Assembly: GCA_049671305.1 (NCBI GenBank)
Contig: JBATUR010000039.1
Coordinates: 65,824 to 129,823, forward strand
Direction of reading: 5' to 3'
DNA length: 64,000 nucleotides
DNA from: CADCTM01 sp049671305
GTDB lineage: Bacteria; Cyanobacteriota; Cyanobacteriia; Cyanobacteriales; Coleofasciculaceae
Made by a program: the position numbers and the translations under genes
Notes under the pieces: generated by a model
What the model was told of the DNA's origin: nothing
What the model saw: the letters and a program-made list of their open reading frames with translations, nothing else
Databases searched by the model: none
Shown here: piece by piece, positions 1 through 8,095 of the stretch
How the letters are laid out: each line of letters begins with the position of its first letter
Numbering within the stretch: position 1 is the first letter of the stretch

Positions 1-1312
1 ACAATGATCCTTGATCGAGGCTTTCAACTCCCATGACTCCACCATGTGCTCGTACAACTTGGCGACAAACGTATAATCCTAACCCTAATCCAGGTAAATA
101 TTGAGTTTGTCCCCCCCGTGTGTAAGGCTCAAAAATTGTCTTTTGTTGAGTAGGAGGAATTCCCACGCCATTATCTTGAACAATTACCTTTAACATTAGT
201 CGAGATTGCTGCTTAATTTTGATACTAATTGCATCTAGCGTTAGTAAAAGCCCTGGTGGATTATGACTGATGGCGTTGCTAATCAAATTATTAAACACTC
301 GCTCGATCTGTTTGGCGTCTACTTCAACTAAGGGCAAGTCAGTCGCAATTTGATTGTTGATTTGAATGTTTTGCTTGACAAAAGATGGATGAAAGTCTTG
401 CAGGATAGTGGCGATGATCGCACTTAAAGGGGTCGGTTGACAATGCAAAACGAGGTCAACTTGAGATAATGCTTGCGGAACCAGGAGCGCATTCATTAAA
501 CTAAGTAAGCGATCGCTCCCTCCAATCAATTGTGTCATCTCCATTGGAGAAAGTTGGCTCGGTTGATTGACAGGTGTACTTTGACGAATGGACTGCAGCA
601 GCATTAAAGAACCCATAACTGGAGTGCGAAGATCATGAGTGATGCTATGAATACATAGTTGTAAGCGTCGATTTGCTTCGATTTCAGCTTGTTTCGATTG
701 CTCATAAAGATAGACTCCGACTTCACAAATGATACAAATTAAAATAAGTTCAGCAGTATGGGAAAAACTATAAAGCGATTGACCTGCAAAGGTTGCTAAT
801 CCAAGCAACGGATAAACTAAAAAGTAAAAGGAAATCGGCACAAGTTGCGCGATTAAATGCCATCGCCAATGTATCGGGGTAATGACTACTTGTGCCAAAA
901 ACATAATGGTTGAAGGATGGCGTGGAATTCTGAAGAAGGCACCCAATACCATCTCTGGAATGAAGGCGATCGCCCAGGGAATTAGTATCAACATCACTGT
1001 TGGATGTTTGCGTCCCCATGCCTTCCATAACAAAATTAAGCAACCAAGTAAGCTAATGAATACGACTTTATGCAGAATAAAGTTTTGGCGTATCTTTTCT
1101 AGCAATTCAGGCATTTGAATCAGGTTGAGATTCTGCTGTAATTGCTCAGGATTGATGAATACTTCGTAGAAACCAGCTAGTCCGTCGATAGTCAAATAAA
1201 TTACAGCTAAACTGATGGCAAGCCAAAAGCGCTGACGAATTAAGTGATCGCGCCACTGTCGATATAAGAGAGAAATTGGCTGTGGCTGAATGACTTGCTG
1301 CCACTTTCCCAT
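1..1312 (-). CDS. Membrane sensor histidine kinase (3' end cut by window edge)
   Basis: The frame opens at ATG 1312 and runs without a stop off the left edge, giving 437 visible residues. The N-terminal half has several hydrophobic segments (about residues 28-200), indicating a multi-pass membrane sensor. The H-box SITHDLRTPV puts the phospho-acceptor at about His226. The N-box NLISNAISHNPPG (about 342) and a Gly-rich GLGLGLYV box (about 405) mark an HATPase_c domain. The last visible residues resemble the usual C-terminal end of such domains, so little is missing. It autophosphorylates and probably serves the NarL-type regulator encoded at 1943-2584 on the same strand. The stimulus is not deducible. 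Confidence is high for the class and low for the pathway. Confidence 0.88.
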   Translation of the reverse strand, partial: MGKWQQVIQPQPISLLYRQWRDHLIRQRFWLAISLAVIYLTIDGLAGFYEVFINPEQLQQNLNLIQMPELLEKIRQNFILHKVVFISLLGCLILLWKAWGRKHPTVMLILIPWAIAFIPEMVLGAFFRIPRHPSTIMFLAQVVITPIHWRWHLIAQLVPISFYFLVYPLLGLATFAGQSLYSFSHTAELILICIICEVGVYLYEQSKQAEIEANRRLQLCIHSITHDLRTPVMGSLMLLQSIRQSTPVNQPSQLSPMEMTQLIGGSDRLLSLMNALLVPQALSQVDLVLHCQPTPLSAIIATILQDFHPSFVKQNIQINNQIATDLPLVEVDAKQIERVFNNLISNAISHNPPGLLLTLDAISIKIKQQSRLMLKVIVQDNGVGIPPTQQKTIFEPYTRGGQTQYLPGLGLGLYVCRQVVRAHGGVMGVESLDQGSL

Positions 1313-1477
1313 GATAAATTTAGCTTTTAAGGTCATACTTATGTCAAGCTAGACAATCTGCCTAGTCTACTGTATGTTTTTTGATTGGGAAATGACTGAT
1401 CGGTTAGAAAATTTTGACTAGTGGATCAATGCTTTGAGGCTTTGAATTATGGCAACTTTAGGGGTCCGTCATAGTTT

Positions 1478-1483
1478 AAGGAG
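1478..1483 (+). promoter_or_regulatory. Ribosome binding site deciding the start at 1491
   Basis: AAGGAG lies seven bases before ATG 1491. The upstream in-frame ATG at 1449 has no comparable site, so 1491 is the better start for the exported protein. Confidence 0.6.
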
Positions 1484-1490
1484 AATCACG

Positions 1491-1946
1491 ATGTCATTAA
1501 AGAAACTACTCAAAAATGCTCAATCTAATTTAACTGCAATTGCTTCACCGTTGCGCTTGGCGCTAGTGGCAGTAGGAAGCTTTTTGCTCTTGTTTCAACC
1601 GATCGCTTTTGCTTCAACAAAACTCTCTGCAGAAGCTGTGATTGACCAAATTTTCCGCTCGGAAGTGCCTCTACCAGGTGGAACTGCTGAACAGCATCAA
1701 AATATGAGCAAGCTCAAAGCAGTTGTTGTGCAATGGTTAGGAAGTTATCAGGGGGTTCGCGCCGAAAATGGTCGCTCTGTGATTCTGTTTGAGCGGGGGA
1801 CAGTTCCGGTAAGGGTGGAATTTAAGCCGAATGGCGAGCCCCAAAGTATCGTAGCTAATGAATGTCCAGTGACTTCGGTTCCAATTAGTCAAGCTCCCAG
1901 AGAATACCAGAAAGCTTTGACTGAGTGTCCTGATCTCAAACCTTAA
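1491..1946 (+). CDS. Small exported protein of unknown function
   Basis: This 151-residue protein has a basic start (MSLKKLLKNAQ) and a hydrophobic stretch (LALVAVGSFLLLF) ending near AFAS. That is a classic Sec signal peptide cleaved at about residue 42, so the mature product is periplasmic or secreted. The mature part is about 110 residues with two cysteines (in NECPV and TECPD) that could form a disulfide. I do not recognise a family. The gene sits on the opposite strand between a histidine kinase and a response regulator, and its stop codon overlaps the end of the regulator gene tail to tail by four bases. A role as periplasmic partner of the kinase is only a guess. Confidence 0.7.
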   Translation: MSLKKLLKNAQSNLTAIASPLRLALVAVGSFLLLFQPIAFASTKLSAEAVIDQIFRSEVPLPGGTAEQHQNMSKLKAVVVQWLGSYQGVRAENGRSVILFERGTVPVRVEFKPNGEPQSIVANECPVTSVPISQAPREYQKALTECPDLKP

Positions 1947-2584
1947 TTGAGTAGTCCTGAGCGCAAGGCAATTACGGCAACTTGTACGCGATCATTTACC
2001 TCAAATTTGGTCATGATGCTGCGGAGATGGGCTTTGATGGTACTTTCGCTCAGGAATAAGGTTTCTGCAATTGCACCGTTACTTTGTCCTTTGATTAACA
2101 GTTTCAAGACTTCCATTTCGCGGTCTGTTAGGTTGAAGGTGTTGAGTGGGGGTGTTTTGATGTGATTGACGACTTGCCGGACTTTTTGATCAAGATATAT
2201 TGCGCCGGCTTGAACGGATGCGATCGCGTCCACGACTTGTGTCACCTGTGCACCTTTAATACAGTAGGCGTCGGCACCATTTGCCAGGGCTAAAATCGTT
2301 TCTTGCTCTGTAGCATGAGAGGTTAGCACGACAATCCGAATTTCTGGACAAACTGCCTTGATTTGCTGAGTGGCGAGAAGTCCATTGAGGCGTGGTAAGC
2401 CAATATCCATAATCACGACGTCCGGCTTCAGGCTTAATACCAATTGCACTGCTGCTGCACCATCCGCTTCTTGAGCCACAATCTCGAATGGGTAATGGTT
2501 GAGGGCGTGCTTCAACCCCAATTGCATAAGTGGATCGTCTTCTACAATGAGAATCCGCAGGGGTTGTGAAGGGGAATGGGTCAT
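1943..2584 (-). CDS. NarL/FixJ-family response regulator
   Basis: This 213-residue protein has an N-terminal receiver domain with acidic pair ED at 15-16, phospho-acceptor Asp60 in VVIMDIGLP, and the conserved Thr and Lys in LTSHA and YCIKGA. A C-terminal LuxR-type helix-turn-helix follows (about 150-210, LTDREMEVLKLLIKGQSNGAIAETL split over two helices). Phosphorylation normally promotes dimerisation and DNA binding in this family. The histidine kinase gene on the same strand (1-1312) is the likely partner, although a small exported-protein gene on the other strand lies between them. The target genes cannot be read from the sequence. Confidence 0.92.
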   Translation of the reverse strand: MTHSPSQPLRILIVEDDPLMQLGLKHALNHYPFEIVAQEADGAAAVQLVLSLKPDVVIMDIGLPRLNGLLATQQIKAVCPEIRIVVLTSHATEQETILALANGADAYCIKGAQVTQVVDAIASVQAGAIYLDQKVRQVVNHIKTPPLNTFNLTDREMEVLKLLIKGQSNGAIAETLFLSESTIKAHLRSIMTKFEVNDRVQVAVIALRSGLLN

Positions 2585-2877
2585 TGCTAGTTGAAATGCA
2601 AAGCTGCAACCTCACTATAGACTAGCAATAGTGGCAATCACCAATTAGTATTTTGCGGCTTGTTTGGTAGATGTCGGTTGAATTATTAACTCGATTTTAG
2701 GTAGTAATTAGAAAAGCGAACCATGATTTAGATATTAGTTTGTTAGTACTGGAATTTAAGGATTATTTTGGGTTGATAGAAATAGGTATGGATGCACTAG
2801 CAATTTAATCTTTTAGTCTGGAATATGTGGGTAATAGTTGACTTTTTGTACAGTTTTAGCAGGAATTTTGTATTGTT

Positions 2878-2964
2878 GCCGAACGGTGAAGATGAGCGAA
2901 CGCAGATATGCTCAGACTCAGCGCCTATAACCTCTGTTCCGTCCGCACCAACGCAGTGTTGGGC
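2878..2964 (-). repeat. Integron attC-like recombination site (candidate)
   Basis: The ends are GCCCAAC and GTTCGGC read on the minus strand. They match the RYYYAAC and GTTRRRY core sites of attC at 13 of 14 positions. The interior arms are imperfectly complementary (GCGGACGGAACAG against GCGAACGCAG). The stretch GCGTTGGTGCGGACGG resembles attC inner arms seen in many chromosomal cassettes. It lies 43 bases after the stop of the TOPRIM-like gene, where a cassette would carry its attC. No integrase is visible in the window. This is moderate evidence only; folding of the bottom strand is untested. Confidence 0.4.
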
Positions 2965-3007
2965 TGCCAAATAACCGCTCTTCTGAGCTAATGATTCCTG
3001 ATGTTAA

Positions 3008-3712
3008 CTACTGCTTCTCAGTCCTTTGAATCATAATATTTCTGACTCTCTCGCAGAACTCTAGAAAAAACTGAAAGGTTTTAAGGTCTTCAGGCTGATC
3101 TTGTACTCTTTTTTGCAGTTCCTCAAAATAGTATTTTTCTTTAGCATCCTTCGGATACTTCTTGCTATATGTTGTATTTTTTGATCTAAAAATTTCTTTT
3201 AAATATTCATAGTGAAAGTCAGCATGATTTCTCATTTTATACTTTCCCATCTCTTCAGGATTGTTCTGAGAGACATTATAGTAGTTTACGTAGCTCGATA
3301 ATGGCAAATCTAGTGGTTGTTTAGAGTTAAAAATTTTTTTGTTACCCAGCAACCAAGTCTCTATACAGCGATTTTGCACAATAATTTCAACTTTGGTCTT
3401 TCCTAAGTTAATTTCTTTATTGTTAATAAACTCACGTATATATTGAACTCTTTCCTCTACCGTTTCTTCGTCGGCATCAACACATATAACGAGATAATCG
3501 TATTTTGGAATTTCTAAAATTTTATCAATGGCATTTTCAAGTCCGTCATATAAAATTCTAGGATATCCTTGTCCACTGATAAGGTAATAGTTGTTATTCT
3601 CAGCTTGATCGTGATACTGAACCCTTACTAAATTGGGAATGAGATATTCAAGCCATTTGGGGTATATCTTTTTCTCTGTGCTATTCCCTTCAACCAAAAA
3701 ATAAATATTCAT
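3008..3712 (-). CDS. TOPRIM-like nuclease-type protein paired with ATPase
   Basis: This 234-residue protein has TOPRIM-fold hallmarks: the early glutamate motif YFLVEGNSTE (Glu8), then LVICVDADEE with Asp79 and Asp81. A later CIETWLLGN motif resembles those of RloB/DUF4276-type proteins. TOPRIM domains in OLD, RloB and PARIS AriB proteins are metal-dependent nucleases controlled by a partner ATPase. The start is two bases after the stop of the upstream ATPase gene, so the two are probably translationally coupled. The gene is very AT-rich (13 G+C in the 60 bases at 3181-3240), unlike its neighbours, which suggests recent transfer. The exact family and any defence role are inferred, not shown. 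Confidence 0.65.
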   Translation of the reverse strand: MNIYFLVEGNSTEKKIYPKWLEYLIPNLVRVQYHDQAENNNYYLISGQGYPRILYDGLENAIDKILEIPKYDYLVICVDADEETVEERVQYIREFINNKEINLGKTKVEIIVQNRCIETWLLGNKKIFNSKQPLDLPLSSYVNYYNVSQNNPEEMGKYKMRNHADFHYEYLKEIFRSKNTTYSKKYPKDAKEKYYFEELQKRVQDQPEDLKTFQFFLEFCERVRNIMIQRTEKQ

Positions 3713-3714
3713 GA

Positions 3715-4848
3715 CTATTCTTCTAGGTCTGATTCGTCCTCTAGAACGTTAATTAAATCAATAAAAGCTTTTTGTCTCGACTCTGATATATGATAGTCTG
3801 CTGAATTTTTGACAGTTACCAACCCAGCTTTTCGAGTCACTATTTTCCAGTAAGCAGGACTAACATTGTTTATTATATAAGGGTGATGACTAGTAATAAT
3901 AAACTGTAGCTTCTTATTATTTAGTACAAACTCGGTAACACTATCTAAGCAATTAACGCCTAAACTATTTTCAAATTCATCGATTAGGATGATGCAGTTT
4001 TCAGGAGCTAGATATAACTCACTGATATACATCAATGTTTTCAACATTCCTGAAGAGATATTCTCCATCCAATCTTTTACCCCTTTTTCCTTAATGCTAA
4101 CGGTGGTAGCTTCCTTTAGTAAGTTAGATAGTGCAATAGGAATATCGTCATCCTTGATAGTCTCGACTTTTATGTCTGAAACATTTGGAAAAACGGATAT
4201 AAAAGCTTCTTTGACCTTGTTAAATTCTTTAGGGAGTATTCTGTAAAGAATAGATAGTTTTATTTGAACGGGCAAGCCACTTTCCTGTAAAGTAGATAGT
4301 GAAGCTTTTTCAAACTTTCTAAAAATAGATACTGGCAAACGCCAAGCTCTATCAACACTCCCAGAATCAGCCAGTATAATTTTATCTAGTGATTCTTTTA
4401 CAGGAGCAATTTGATCTTCCTGTTTGAGTAGTTCAACGACACTTTCAAACGGTGATAGTTTAGGGGTTTTGTTTCCGTCAAAAATGATTTCTGAGTCTTT
4501 CCTCTTAATTATAAAGTTCTTATTATTGCAAACTAATTCTTCATTTATAAGTTTTACTTGCTCATCCTCTTCCGAACTTTCATCAATCGAAATAGTGCTT
4601 TCTCTTGTTTCAAATTCTCCACTCCAAGTATATTCAAGATTGTTATCGGCTATAAAACATACATTCCATTTGACTCCGTTTAGAGATGCACCGTTAGCAA
4701 TAGATTTTAGTCTGTAAATAGCCCTAAGTGTCATTGTTTTCCCTACACCAGATACACCAACTAAAAGATTAAGATTTGGCAGAAAATCCATCTCTGCCAG
4801 TTCCCATTTGTACTCATCATCGTAATACTCTAATTTCTTGATTTGCAT
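3715..4848 (-). CDS. AAA/ABC-type ATPase of OLD/RloA-like type
   Basis: This 377-residue protein starts at ATG 4848; an upstream TTG at 4893 would add 15 residues. It has a Walker A motif GVSGVGKT (31-38) and a signature-like SSGMLKTL. Walker B is CIILIDEFEN and the switch histidine is in IITSHHPY, near the C terminus. This is the single-polypeptide SMC/ABC-like layout of the AAA_21/OLD class of ATPases, which pair with TOPRIM nucleases in phage-defence systems such as PARIS, RloAB and OLD. The partner gene follows by two bases. The region is AT-rich against the surrounding genome. I cannot place the pair in a named system, so defence is an inference from architecture. Confidence 0.7.
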   Translation of the reverse strand: MQIKKLEYYDDEYKWELAEMDFLPNLNLLVGVSGVGKTMTLRAIYRLKSIANGASLNGVKWNVCFIADNNLEYTWSGEFETRESTISIDESSEEDEQVKLINEELVCNNKNFIIKRKDSEIIFDGNKTPKLSPFESVVELLKQEDQIAPVKESLDKIILADSGSVDRAWRLPVSIFRKFEKASLSTLQESGLPVQIKLSILYRILPKEFNKVKEAFISVFPNVSDIKVETIKDDDIPIALSNLLKEATTVSIKEKGVKDWMENISSGMLKTLMYISELYLAPENCIILIDEFENSLGVNCLDSVTEFVLNNKKLQFIITSHHPYIINNVSPAYWKIVTRKAGLVTVKNSADYHISESRQKAFIDLINVLEDESDLEE

Positions 4849-5087
4849 ACTATTACTATTTTGAGAACCCGACAGGGCTAACTTGGTCAACAAACTATTT
4901 AGTGTTGCAAATCTTTCCGCAGATTTTGAGTTTTTGTATAAAATATTAATATTTTTCTTTTTTCTTTGTGAACGTGTTTGAACGAAGAACAGATCAAGAA
5001 AAGTGTTAGGAGCTATGCTACTGGCGGTTTAACTATATTAGTAGACCGACATTTTCCGTCTAGTCAACCCTTCTGTCACAAAAAGCC

Positions 5088-5167
5088 GAAACTTTCAGTA
5101 TATTCACCCTATAGGGGATGATATCAGGAAACTTTCCCTATATTCTTCGATGATAGTCAGAAAACTT
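5088..5167. repeat. Two 40-base direct repeat units upstream of epimerase gene
   Basis: GAAACTTTCAGTATATTC at 5088-5105 recurs as GAAACTTTCCCTATATTC at 5128-5145, and each is followed by GATGATA plus TCAG. The repeats lie in the 446-base gap (4894-5339) between the divergent ATPase and epimerase genes. The rest of that gap is AT-rich without recognisable features. The repeats could be regulator-binding sites or remnants of an array. Confidence 0.45.
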
Positions 5168-5339
5168 GGCGATAACATATCGGTTAATTCATACTATCAA
5201 GAAATATTCTGAATATGATTCTGTAGAAAAGCGTTCCAAAAAGCTCCTTTGCTAACTCATGAAAATCATCCTAATCAAAGCATATAAATGATCTCAATCC
5301 GGTAAGATAACTCTAAATAGCTCGTTAATCAGAGAAACT

Positions 5340-6266
5340 ATGCGAATTTTAATCATGGGTGGCACTCGCTTTATCGGAGTCTACTTAACAAAAATTTTGG
5401 TCAAACAAGGGCACGAAGTTGTACTGTTTAATCGCGGCAATAAACCTGCACCTGTGGAAGGCGTAAAACAGATAAAAGGCGATCGCACTGATGCCTCCCT
5501 ACTCAAAGAAAAGTTATCCTCTGAAAGCTTTGATGCGGTTTTTGACAACAACGGACGAGAACTCAGTGATACGCAACCGTTAGCAGAGATATTTAAAGAC
5601 ATACAGCACTTTATCTATATGAGTTCGGCGGGTGTCTATCTCAAAACTGACCAACTTCCCCACATTGAAGGTGATGCGGTTGATCCAAAAAGCCGTCACA
5701 AAGGCAAGCATGAAACGGAAGCATATCTTGCTCAATCTGGCTTACCTTGGACTTCCATTCGCCCTACATATATTTACGGTTCCCAAAATTATAATGACCT
5801 GGAAGCCTGGTTTTTTGATCGAATTGTACGGAATCGCCCTGTTCCCATTCCTGGCAACGGAATGCACATCACACAATTTGGTCATTGTCAAGATTTAGCG
5901 ATGGCAATGTCTCAAGTTCTAGGAAATTCGGCAGCAGTTGGGCAGATTTATAATGTATCAGGCGATCGCTTTGTGACTTTTGATGGTCTTGCCCGTGCTT
6001 GTGCCTAAGCCGCTGGAAAATCAGATGTAAAGTTAGTACATTACGATCCAAAACAATTTGATTTTGGTAAACGTAAAGCTTTCCCGTTAAGAGTTCAACA
6101 CTTTTTTGCTTCGGTTAATAAAGCTAAAACTGAGCTAAATTGGCAACCGGAATATGATTTAGTTAGTGGTTTAAAAGATTCGTTTCAAAACGATTATCAA
6201 GCATCAAATCGTGATCAAACTGAGGTTGATTTCTCTTTAGATGATCAGATTTTGAAAGCGGTTTAA
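5340..6266 (+). pseudogene. CSP41-like NAD-dependent epimerase with internal stop
   Basis: The N-terminal Rossmann motif GGTRFIG (7-13) and the reading frame of 308 codons match extended short-chain epimerases related to chloroplast CSP41 RNA-binding proteins. Codon 223 is TAA (6006-6008), after GLARACA. The same frame then continues with normal family sequence (AAGKSDVKLVHYDPK, later KTELNWQPEYDLVSGL) to a natural stop at 6266. One base change, for example AAA to TAA, explains it. The gene is therefore freshly inactivated, or makes a 222-residue truncated protein, or the stop is a sequencing error. The start ATG 5340 is preceded by a purine-rich AGAGAAAC. Confidence 0.85.
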
Positions 6267-6328
6267 GGATATAACCTTTTAGTATTGCTGAATATTCAAC
6301 CGGGTAGCTGTCTGTTTTGTCTGTGCAA

Positions 6329-6493
6329 ATGCGACAAGCAGCGGCTCCCCAAACTTCTTTACTTGCTCAACTAAAACCTCTCCTGCATTTACTATTTGAG
6401 AAACGCAAAGGAAAGGAAGCTTGGAGATACAAACAAATCGCTCCAAATTGGTATCTTTTCTACAGACAATATTATTACCCGTTTCTAGGTTAA
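6329..6493 (+). CDS. Short ORF of 54 residues, possibly a gene remnant
   Basis: ATG 6329 opens a frame encoding a basic, aromatic-rich peptide (LLHLLFEKRKGKEAW, then RYKQIAPNWYLFYRQ) ending at TAA 6493. No ribosome binding site is obvious. I do not recognise the peptide. Its protein-like composition suggests either a small real gene or the tail of a lost larger gene. It converges on pgsA with a 32-base gap. Confidence 0.3.
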   Translation: MRQAAAPQTSLLAQLKPLLHLLFEKRKGKEAWRYKQIAPNWYLFYRQYYYPFLG

Positions 6494-6525
6494 GAAGCCG
6501 CTTTTAACATTCCGCCGGCTCATCT

Positions 6526-7074
6526 TTACGATACATTTGGCGTTGCAGATTGATTACTTTTTTGCGGAAACAAATAAATTGCGCCAGAAATCCAAGTTAG
6601 CGCAACAGATATCCAAAAAGCAACCAAAATCGGAATTTCCCAAGTCTCAGGTGTTGGTGCAATCAAAAGCGCGATCGCAATAATCTGACTCACAGTTTTC
6701 AGCTTACCCCAAATATTCGCACCACTAATGCTGCTACTGCCTGTTAAATTAGGATTAACTCGCCAACCTGCGATCGCTAATTCTCGTGCCAAAATTAAAA
6801 ATACACCCCAAGCTGGCACCTGCCCAAGTTGAATTAATACCAACAAAGGCGCTAATACTAAAAACTTATCAACTAACGGGTCTAAAAACTTACCTAATTC
6901 TGTAACTTGGTTCAGTTTACGTGCCAAATAACCATCTAACCAATCAGTAAGTGCAGCGACGAGAAAAATTGCCAAACAAACCCAGCGCGTTTGCTCAGTT
7001 GGGTTATTCAAACCGTATAAAATAAACGGTAGCGCTAGTAAACGAGAAAAAGTAATCGCATTAGGTAGATTCAT
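6526..7074 (-). CDS. pgsA: CDP-diacylglycerol-glycerol-3-phosphate 3-phosphatidyltransferase
   Basis: This 182-residue integral membrane enzyme makes phosphatidylglycerol phosphate from CDP-diacylglycerol and glycerol 3-phosphate. That is the committed step to phosphatidylglycerol, a lipid essential for thylakoid photosystems. The CDP-alcohol phosphatidyltransferase signature is complete: Asp44, Asp47-Gly48, Ala51-Arg52, Gly61, Asp65 and Asp69, in DWLDGYLAR then GKFLDPLVD. Several hydrophobic helices surround it, and the length is normal. It starts with MNLPNAITFSRL, the usual beginning of the family. The downstream neighbour on the opposite strand is only a short ORF, and the gene seems to be transcribed alone. 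Confidence 0.93.
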   Translation of the reverse strand: MNLPNAITFSRLLALPFILYGLNNPTEQTRWVCLAIFLVAALTDWLDGYLARKLNQVTELGKFLDPLVDKFLVLAPLLVLIQLGQVPAWGVFLILARELAIAGWRVNPNLTGSSSISGANIWGKLKTVSQIIAIALLIAPTPETWEIPILVAFWISVALTWISGAIYLFPQKSNQSATPNVS

Positions 7075-7190
7075 AAAACCGTGAGTTAAATATCAGGCTT
7101 CTTTCTTGATAACTCACAATTGACTCAATCGACATCTAATTGCTCAAATATCTAATTATTTGAGATGAAATCATGGCTTGTCACTTCTCA

Positions 7191-7889
7191 TCAACAAGCA
7201 CCTTCATTATTAGCAACTATCTTCAACGTCTTTAAAATCAGCTTCAAATCGTAAGTAACAGACCACTTTTGCTGATAATTAAGATCCATCTGCACAATAG
7301 CTTCAAAATCGGTAATGCAAGAGCGTCCATTTGCCTGCCACTCGCCTGTAATGCCTGGTTTTGTATTCAGTCGCGCCCAATGATGTTGCTCATATCTTAT
7401 AACTTCATCAAGTAGCGGTGGACGAGTGCCAACTAAACTCATCTCACCTTTAAGAACATTCCAAAACTGAGGCAACTCATCTAAGCTAGTACGGCGTAAA
7501 ATCTTGCCAATGCGAGTAACACGGGGATCATTGTCATTTTTGAAGATATTACCACTTGCTTGATTGCTTACTAAATGCTTGAGGCAGTCAGCTTTAACAA
7601 CCATTGAGCGAAACTTCCAGATCCGAAAGGGTTTGCCTCTTAATCCACAGCGTATTTGACTATAAAAGATTGGACCTGGATTATCAAGTTTAATTGCGAT
7701 CGCGACCGGAATTATGACAACCGCCGTTACTGCCAAGCCTAGCATTGCTCCGAGCCAATCAATTAGGCGTTTGCGCCTGCAAAAAGCTGAATTGTGAACG
7801 TTTTGTCGGTTTGTGTAACTTTGAGTTGAGCGATTAGGAATTGCTAGATCAACCCTTGAAGAAGCTTTTGACTTGGATATGGTAGACAC
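7191..7889 (-). CDS. Bacterial sugar transferase (undecaprenyl-phosphate glycosyl-1-phosphate type)
   Basis: This 232-residue protein starts at GTG 7889. After a 40-residue polar N terminus comes KRLIDWLGAMLGL and one hydrophobic hairpin (about 45-65). The catalytic domain follows, with motifs GPIFYSQIR, FRIWKFRSM, DPRVTRIG, LRRTSLDELPQFWNV, MSLVGTRPP and KPGITGEWQANGR. These are the conserved blocks of the WcaJ/PglC-like monotopic phosphoglycosyl transferases. The enzyme moves a sugar phosphate from a nucleotide sugar to undecaprenyl phosphate, starting exopolysaccharide assembly at the inner membrane face. No other polysaccharide genes flank it, so the polymer and sugar are unknown. Confidence 0.9.
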   Translation of the reverse strand: MSTISKSKASSRVDLAIPNRSTQSYTNRQNVHNSAFCRRKRLIDWLGAMLGLAVTAVVIIPVAIAIKLDNPGPIFYSQIRCGLRGKPFRIWKFRSMVVKADCLKHLVSNQASGNIFKNDNDPRVTRIGKILRRTSLDELPQFWNVLKGEMSLVGTRPPLLDEVIRYEQHHWARLNTKPGITGEWQANGRSCITDFEAIVQMDLNYQQKWSVTYDLKLILKTLKIVANNEGAC

Positions 7890-8095
7890 TGTTGAACCGT
7901 AGATTTATTACGGAATATCGATTTTTTAGGTCAATATGCCGCTAATAGTATTGAGCTTCTTTAAGCAAAGACAGTAAAACTACTGCTACTTTACAATATC
8001 TTTACAGAAAAAACCGCTTTTTAAAGTTTTTGTAAAGTTATGCTTGAGTTTCTTGATAATTAGATATTGTTATGGTAGTTTGATGGTCTGGTGTG

